DNA of 64,000 bases from Labilibaculum antarcticum (lineage in GTDB: Bacteria > Bacteroidota > Bacteroidia > Bacteroidales > Marinifilaceae), in contig NZ_AP018042.1 in NCBI RefSeq assembly GCF_002356295.1, positions 5,116,361-5,180,360 of the forward strand, read 5' to 3'. The position numbers and the translations under genes are program-made. Within the stretch, counting starts at the first letter, position 1. Each line of letters opens with the position of its first letter. The notes under the pieces were generated by a model. It saw nothing but the letters and a program-made list of their open reading frames with translations. It was not told the origin of the DNA and made no database searches. Positions 62,659-64,000 of this stretch are shown here, in pieces.

Positions 62659-63162
62659 ATGAGTAAAAAAGACTTAAAAGAATACCTTCAACCACTAAAT
62701 AAGAAGCAACTTCAAGAACAAATCACAGATCTTTATTCAAGATTTAAAGAAGTGAAGCAGTTTTACGATTTTGCTTTTAATCCTCAGGAAAATAAATTAT
62801 TGGAAGAGTGTAAATTCAAAATATCAAAAGAATACTTTCCAGTCTCGAGGCGTAAAGCAAAAATGAGACGCTCGGTCGCTCAAAAATTCATTCGCCACTT
62901 CAAGAAACTTGGCGTTGAACCAAGTTTAATTGCGGATGTAATGCTTTATCAGATTGAAATAGCAATCACCTACACTTCCAGTAAATACGTTAAGCAGGAA
63001 GCCTTTTATAAAAGTATGCTTAAATCTTTTGCCGAGGCAGTTACTTATATCAATGGAAATGCCATCAGAAACGATTTTAATGATCGAATTGTTAGAATTG
63101 CAGACGATGTGGCAGAACAGAATTGGATGGGTTGGAGAGGATTCGAACAATTAATCAAATAA
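62659..63162 (+). CDS. DUF6155-type protein of unknown function
   Basis: This 167-residue all-alpha, basic, cytosolic protein has no signal or membrane segment. Recognisable blocks are LKEYLQPLNKKQLQEQITDLY at the start, EECKFKISKEYFPVSRRKAKMR (charged), and AQKFIRHFKKLGVEPSLIADV. The start phrase and length match proteins grouped as DUF6155 in Bacteroidota. The Lys/Arg-rich middle could contact nucleic acid, but no such motif is proven. It is convergent with the next gene; only 17 nt separate them and I see no terminator there. Confidence 0.62.
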   Translation: MSKKDLKEYLQPLNKKQLQEQITDLYSRFKEVKQFYDFAFNPQENKLLEECKFKISKEYFPVSRRKAKMRRSVAQKFIRHFKKLGVEPSLIADVMLYQIEIAITYTSSKYVKQEAFYKSMLKSFAEAVTYINGNAIRNDFNDRIVRIADDVAEQNWMGWRGFEQLIK

Positions 63163-63179
63163 TAAAAACAGTGTATAGG

Positions 63180-64000
63180 CTATATTAAATCCTTAATAAC
63201 TTCCGGAACAGAGCGAATACTTTTGACAGCTTCAATACTTGGCCCAGCGCACCAAACATTTTGATAACTCGCTTTAAACGCAGATTTTTTGACCTTATTC
63301 ATTCCTTGCCAAGCAAGAATTAGTTTTGCATATTTTTTTAAAACAGAACTGTTATTGATCAGCCATTCCCAAAGATTAGACTTTGTGCCAATTCGCTGAA
63401 CATAGGAAGTGTTAATTACTGTAAGCGGCGACCCCGTTAATTTACTTGTTTTTACAATATCTTTTGAACCAAATTGAATCATGGCTTGCTTATACTCTTG
63501 AGATACGTTAGCTTCGTGAGTGGCGATAAAAATAGTCCCCACTGAAACTCCTGCGGCGCCCCACTCCATCATTTGTGCCACCTCCATTTTATTCATTATA
63601 CCACCTGCTGAAATAATGGGAATTGTTGTGGACTGAATCAATTGAGAAATTAATTCCTTTGCCGACAAATCACCACAATGACCTCCAGCCTTTGAATTAA
63701 CCGCGATTATTGCATCTGCTCCTAATTGTTCCACTTTTATTGCATATCTCACATCTGTAACATCACAAAAGACTTTTATTCCTAATGGTTTGCAGGCTGT
63801 AATTACTTCTTTGGGATTTCCTAAGGAAGTAATGATAAAATCGACCTTAAGCTCAAGCAAAGTCAATAATTGAGATTTGTATTTTGGGTTGGATTTATTT
63901 ACAATTAAATTAATGCCAAACGGCTTAGAACTCGCCTGTCGAATTTCCCGAATTGCGGCTCTTAATTCCTTTTCTGTTCGGTAGTTGAGAGCTGGTATTG
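63180..64000 (-). CDS. Nitronate monooxygenase-like flavin enzyme, partial
   Basis: The minus-strand frame runs off the window end: upstream of the only in-window start candidate (a TTG at 63866) it continues without a stop as IPALNYRTEKELRAAIREIR and ASSKPFGINLIVNKSNPKYK. At least 273 residues are present and the N-terminus is missing. FMN-binding TIM-barrel motifs of the NMO/enoyl-reductase-II family are seen: VDFIITSLGNPKEVI, GADAIIAVNSKAGGHCGD, IPIISAGGIMNKMEVAQMMEWGAAGVSVGT. It should oxidise alkyl nitronates or related compounds, or act in lipid reduction. The convergent 3' end is 17 nt from the DUF6155-type gene. Confidence 0.85.
   Translation of the reverse strand, partial: IPALNYRTEKELRAAIREIRQASSKPFGINLIVNKSNPKYKSQLLTLLELKVDFIITSLGNPKEVITACKPLGIKVFCDVTDVRYAIKVEQLGADAIIAVNSKAGGHCGDLSAKELISQLIQSTTIPIISAGGIMNKMEVAQMMEWGAAGVSVGTIFIATHEANVSQEYKQAMIQFGSKDIVKTSKLTGSPLTVINTSYVQRIGTKSNLWEWLINNSSVLKKYAKLILAWQGMNKVKKSAFKASYQNVWCAGPSIEAVKSIRSVPEVIKDLI

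Overview
The window reads as chromosomal DNA of an AT-rich member of the Bacteroidota. I infer the Marinilabiliales/Bacteroidales side from gene content; no rRNA gene is present to confirm it. Supporting signs are type IX secretion hallmarks (a PorP/SprF protein next to a giant protein with a gliding-motility-type C-terminal domain), two-component propeller sensors, and repeated matches to the Bacteroidota promoter pattern TTG-N19-21-TAnnTTTG. I see no CRISPR array, no intact insertion sequence, and no rRNA or tRNA gene.

Layout. Positions 1-1.7 kb hold a cut-off dicarboxylate/amino-acid symporter, an FKBP prolyl isomerase and a secreted thioredoxin. Positions 1.86-6.4 kb are a tight biotin operon, bioA-F-G-C-D, without bioB. 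Positions 6.8-10.1 kb carry a flavin reductase and two radical-SAM tRNA methylthiotransferases, followed by a universal stress protein on the other strand and the ribosomal operon rpsF-rpsR-rplI. Positions 12.6-17.2 kb are looser: two decayed genes (a CAP-domain protein and a zinc-ribbon protein), a secreted TapB-like protein, cbiA, a fructosamine-kinase-like protein and a low-molecular-weight phosphatase. Positions 17.3-19.5 kb form a cysteine unit, cysE-cysK. It is preceded by an unlisted 59-codon ORF ending in a cluster of Cys codons, and followed by a terminator whose loop carries a 46-bp palindromic insertion flanked by a 3-bp repeat. Positions 19.5-39.2 kb, all on the minus strand, encode a giant T9SS-type surface protein of about 2,800 residues built from near-identical Ig-like modules, PorP/SprF, a PD40/PKD/OmpA-like protein, a secreted protein of unknown function, two paralogous propeller sensors with different outputs (histidine kinase or PP2C-type phosphatase), and a plug-only TonB-type protein. 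Two MacB-type permeases and a thioesterase follow.

Positions 43.0-55.4 kb are one long minus-strand arginine/carbamoyl-phosphate operon: GNAT acyltransferase, argG, argC, argD, argB, argE, argH, carA, carB. Its leader, between 55.42 and 54.78 kb, is the most striking part of the window. It holds four short ORFs in series, each with a tight cluster of Arg codons matching (R/S)RRxxR. Each is followed or overlapped by an intrinsic-terminator-like hairpin with a U-run, and one promoter lies ahead of all four. I read this as four tandem arginine attenuators. With the Cys-rich leader ahead of cysE-cysK, the window suggests widespread ribosome-mediated attenuation of amino-acid synthesis in this organism.

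Positions 55.7-62.5 kb are on the plus strand: a small membrane protein, then gltB-gltD (NADPH glutamate synthase), whose 5' leader can fold into a three-way junction. GltBD makes glutamate, the entry substrate of the divergently transcribed arginine operon, so nitrogen assimilation and arginine synthesis sit back to back. The window ends with a DUF6155-type protein and a partial nitronate-monooxygenase-like enzyme.
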